DNA of 64,000 bases from DAOTVD01 sp034437075. GTDB lineage: Bacteria > Chloroflexota > Anaerolineae > Aggregatilineales > J027. The stretch is taken from the NCBI GenBank assembly GCA_034437075.1, contig DAOTVD010000427.1:1-64000 (forward strand), written 5' to 3'. Made by a program: the position numbers and the translations under genes. Below, in pieces: positions 63,174 to 64,000 of the stretch (position 1 is the first letter of the stretch; every line of letters starts with the position of its first letter). Below the pieces are notes generated by a model. The model was not told where the DNA came from. It did not search any database and worked only from the letters and a program-made list of their open reading frames with translations.

Positions 63174-63715
63174 CTTTGCACCTCGCTCACTTGAATGGGC
63201 TCCAACTCCTGCATAAAAGCGCCAGTTTGCTCCAAATCGAACTGCGCATCATCCGCTTCGATACACAGAAAGAAACGACTATGGGACGCCGTATCAAAAT
63301 TCGGTGTATTGAAGATAGGATGATAGGGGAGCGGCAGGCCGTTATGCGCAAAGAAGATGATAACCACAGTGGTAGCCGCAATTAGAATAGACATTTCGAA
63401 TGTCACGGGCATGAAGGCTGGCCAACTGGCTAGCGGACGCCCAGCAATGATCCATTCATACACATTTACCGAGGTATATAACTGGAGCACATAGCCCACA
63501 AAGGCACCAAAGAAGAGCCCTAGGGGAATAGCAATGGGCAAGATATTGAGATTTTGACCCAGTGCTTGCGCTAGCCCTTCGACATGATAGGGCGTATAGG
63601 CGCGCACTTTTTCATAGCCCGCTTCTTTCGTGCGATGCACTGCCGCGAGCAAGGATCGCGAATCTTCGAATTCGGCCACTAGGCCATACATGGTATCGTT
63701 GCCGTTATTCGTCAT
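63170..63715 (-). CDS. actD: Alternative complex III subunit ActD (DUF3341)
   Basis: 181 residues from ATG 63715. MYGLVAEFEDSRSLLAAVHR, YEKVRAYTPYHVEGLAQALG, two helices (about 62-82 and 108-130) and PYHPIFNTPNF with SRFFLCIEADD, all DUF3341 marks. In known complexes ActD is a membrane subunit facing the cytoplasm beside ActC. It overlaps actC by 11 bases and actE by four. Confidence 0.93.
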   Translation of the reverse strand: MTNNGNDTMYGLVAEFEDSRSLLAAVHRTKEAGYEKVRAYTPYHVEGLAQALGQNLNILPIAIPLGLFFGAFVGYVLQLYTSVNVYEWIIAGRPLASWPAFMPVTFEMSILIAATTVVIIFFAHNGLPLPYHPIFNTPNFDTASHSRFFLCIEADDAQFDLEQTGAFMQELEPIQVSEVQS

Positions 63716-64000
63716 GATGACTCTCCTCAGTAGCGTGTGCCTGCATCTCAGCAATCGGGACCACGGGCACAAAGCGAATGAACAAGAACATCGGCGTCAG
63801 GAACAGACCAAAGGGCGAGATGATCGTCAGAATATCCCACACTCCAAAGGCGAAGGGGTCCCACATCGTTTCCATAAAGGGATACATCAGGCTGACAGGG
63901 ACAATCACAAAGCGCTCTAGCCACATACCCACCAGCACAAAGAGCGAGATAATCAGCATCGCAATGTGATTGGTGCGAATAGACCGGAACCAAAGTAACT
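63705..64000 (-). CDS. actC: Alternative complex III quinol-binding subunit ActC (NrfD-like), C-terminal part
   Basis: The last 98 codons are in the window; the 5' part lies beyond 64000. LWFRSIRTN followed by LVGMWLERFVIVPVSLMYPF and FGVWDILTIISPFGLFLTPM is the C-terminal part of NrfD-type subunits in ACIII. The histidine-rich tail (ATEESHHDE) ends the protein. It would bind menaquinol and take part in proton translocation. Confidence 0.9.
   Translation of the reverse strand, partial: LLWFRSIRTNHIAMLIISLFVLVGMWLERFVIVPVSLMYPFMETMWDPFAFGVWDILTIISPFGLFLTPMFLFIRFVPVVPIAEMQAHATEESHHDE

Overview
The window comes from an anoxygenic phototroph of the Chloroflexota with a type II (quinone-type) reaction centre. 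The evidence is a single gene with PufL fused to PufM, LH1 alpha and beta peptides, a membrane-anchored tetraheme PufC, subunits of alternative complex III (Act), and the chlorophyllide a reductase set BchX/Y/Z with BchC, BchF, BchG and BchP. No chlorosome gene, puhA (H subunit) or cytochrome bc1 gene is visible. A fused L-M gene is the arrangement known from Roseiflexus and its chlorosome-less relatives. Several gaps between neighbouring genes are short or negative, which points to operons.

Layout. 1-5.2 kb: surface-polysaccharide glycosyltransferases and a receiver-histidine kinase. 5.2-8.6 kb: a FAD/Fe-S oxidase and a MerR-like regulator. 8.6-9.6 kb: an array of CAAGGTTGG-type iterons, partly with 11-bp spacing, followed by a ParR-like protein. 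9.6-15.2 kb: a glycine-betaine/choline-type ABC importer. 15.8-19.7 kb: a MalEFG importer without an ATPase gene. 20-22 kb: GDP-mannose dehydratase and GDP-deoxyhexose reductase genes. 22-23 kb: a ParM-like actin. 23-27.4 kb: a URO-D family enzyme and a large MalT/SARP-like activator. 27.6-33.5 kb: an AapJQMP-type amino-acid importer. 33.7-37.3 kb: a NarL-type two-component pair next to a damaged Fe-S photolyase gene. 37.6-38.6 kb: a sortase and a small unknown gene.

Phototrophy region, 38.9-64 kb. A plus-strand group (actF, a PucC-family transporter, a methyltransferase, a geranylgeranyl-reductase-like flavoprotein and a 30-residue membrane peptide) converges on a 20-kb minus-strand run. In order of transcription that run reads actC(partial)-actD-actE, two related pentapeptide-like proteins, pufB-pufA-pufLM-pufC, bchG-bchP-puhE, an alpha/beta hydrolase, bchF-bchC-bchX, a DUF169 protein, a membrane helix-hairpin-helix protein, bchY-bchZ, a second PucC-family transporter, a lipoprotein, a 47-residue membrane peptide and a second hydrolase. 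It joins pigment synthesis, antenna, reaction centre and the quinol-oxidising complex that re-reduces the reaction centre in one probable superoperon.

The least explained material is (i) the possible split ParM/ParR/centromere-like set, (ii) the unknown proteins lodged inside the bchX-bchY operon, (iii) the tiny membrane peptides, which are candidate photocomplex subunits, and (iv) the paired pentapeptide-like proteins between the act and puf genes. All functions are assigned by reading motifs and remembered family patterns. No database search was run.
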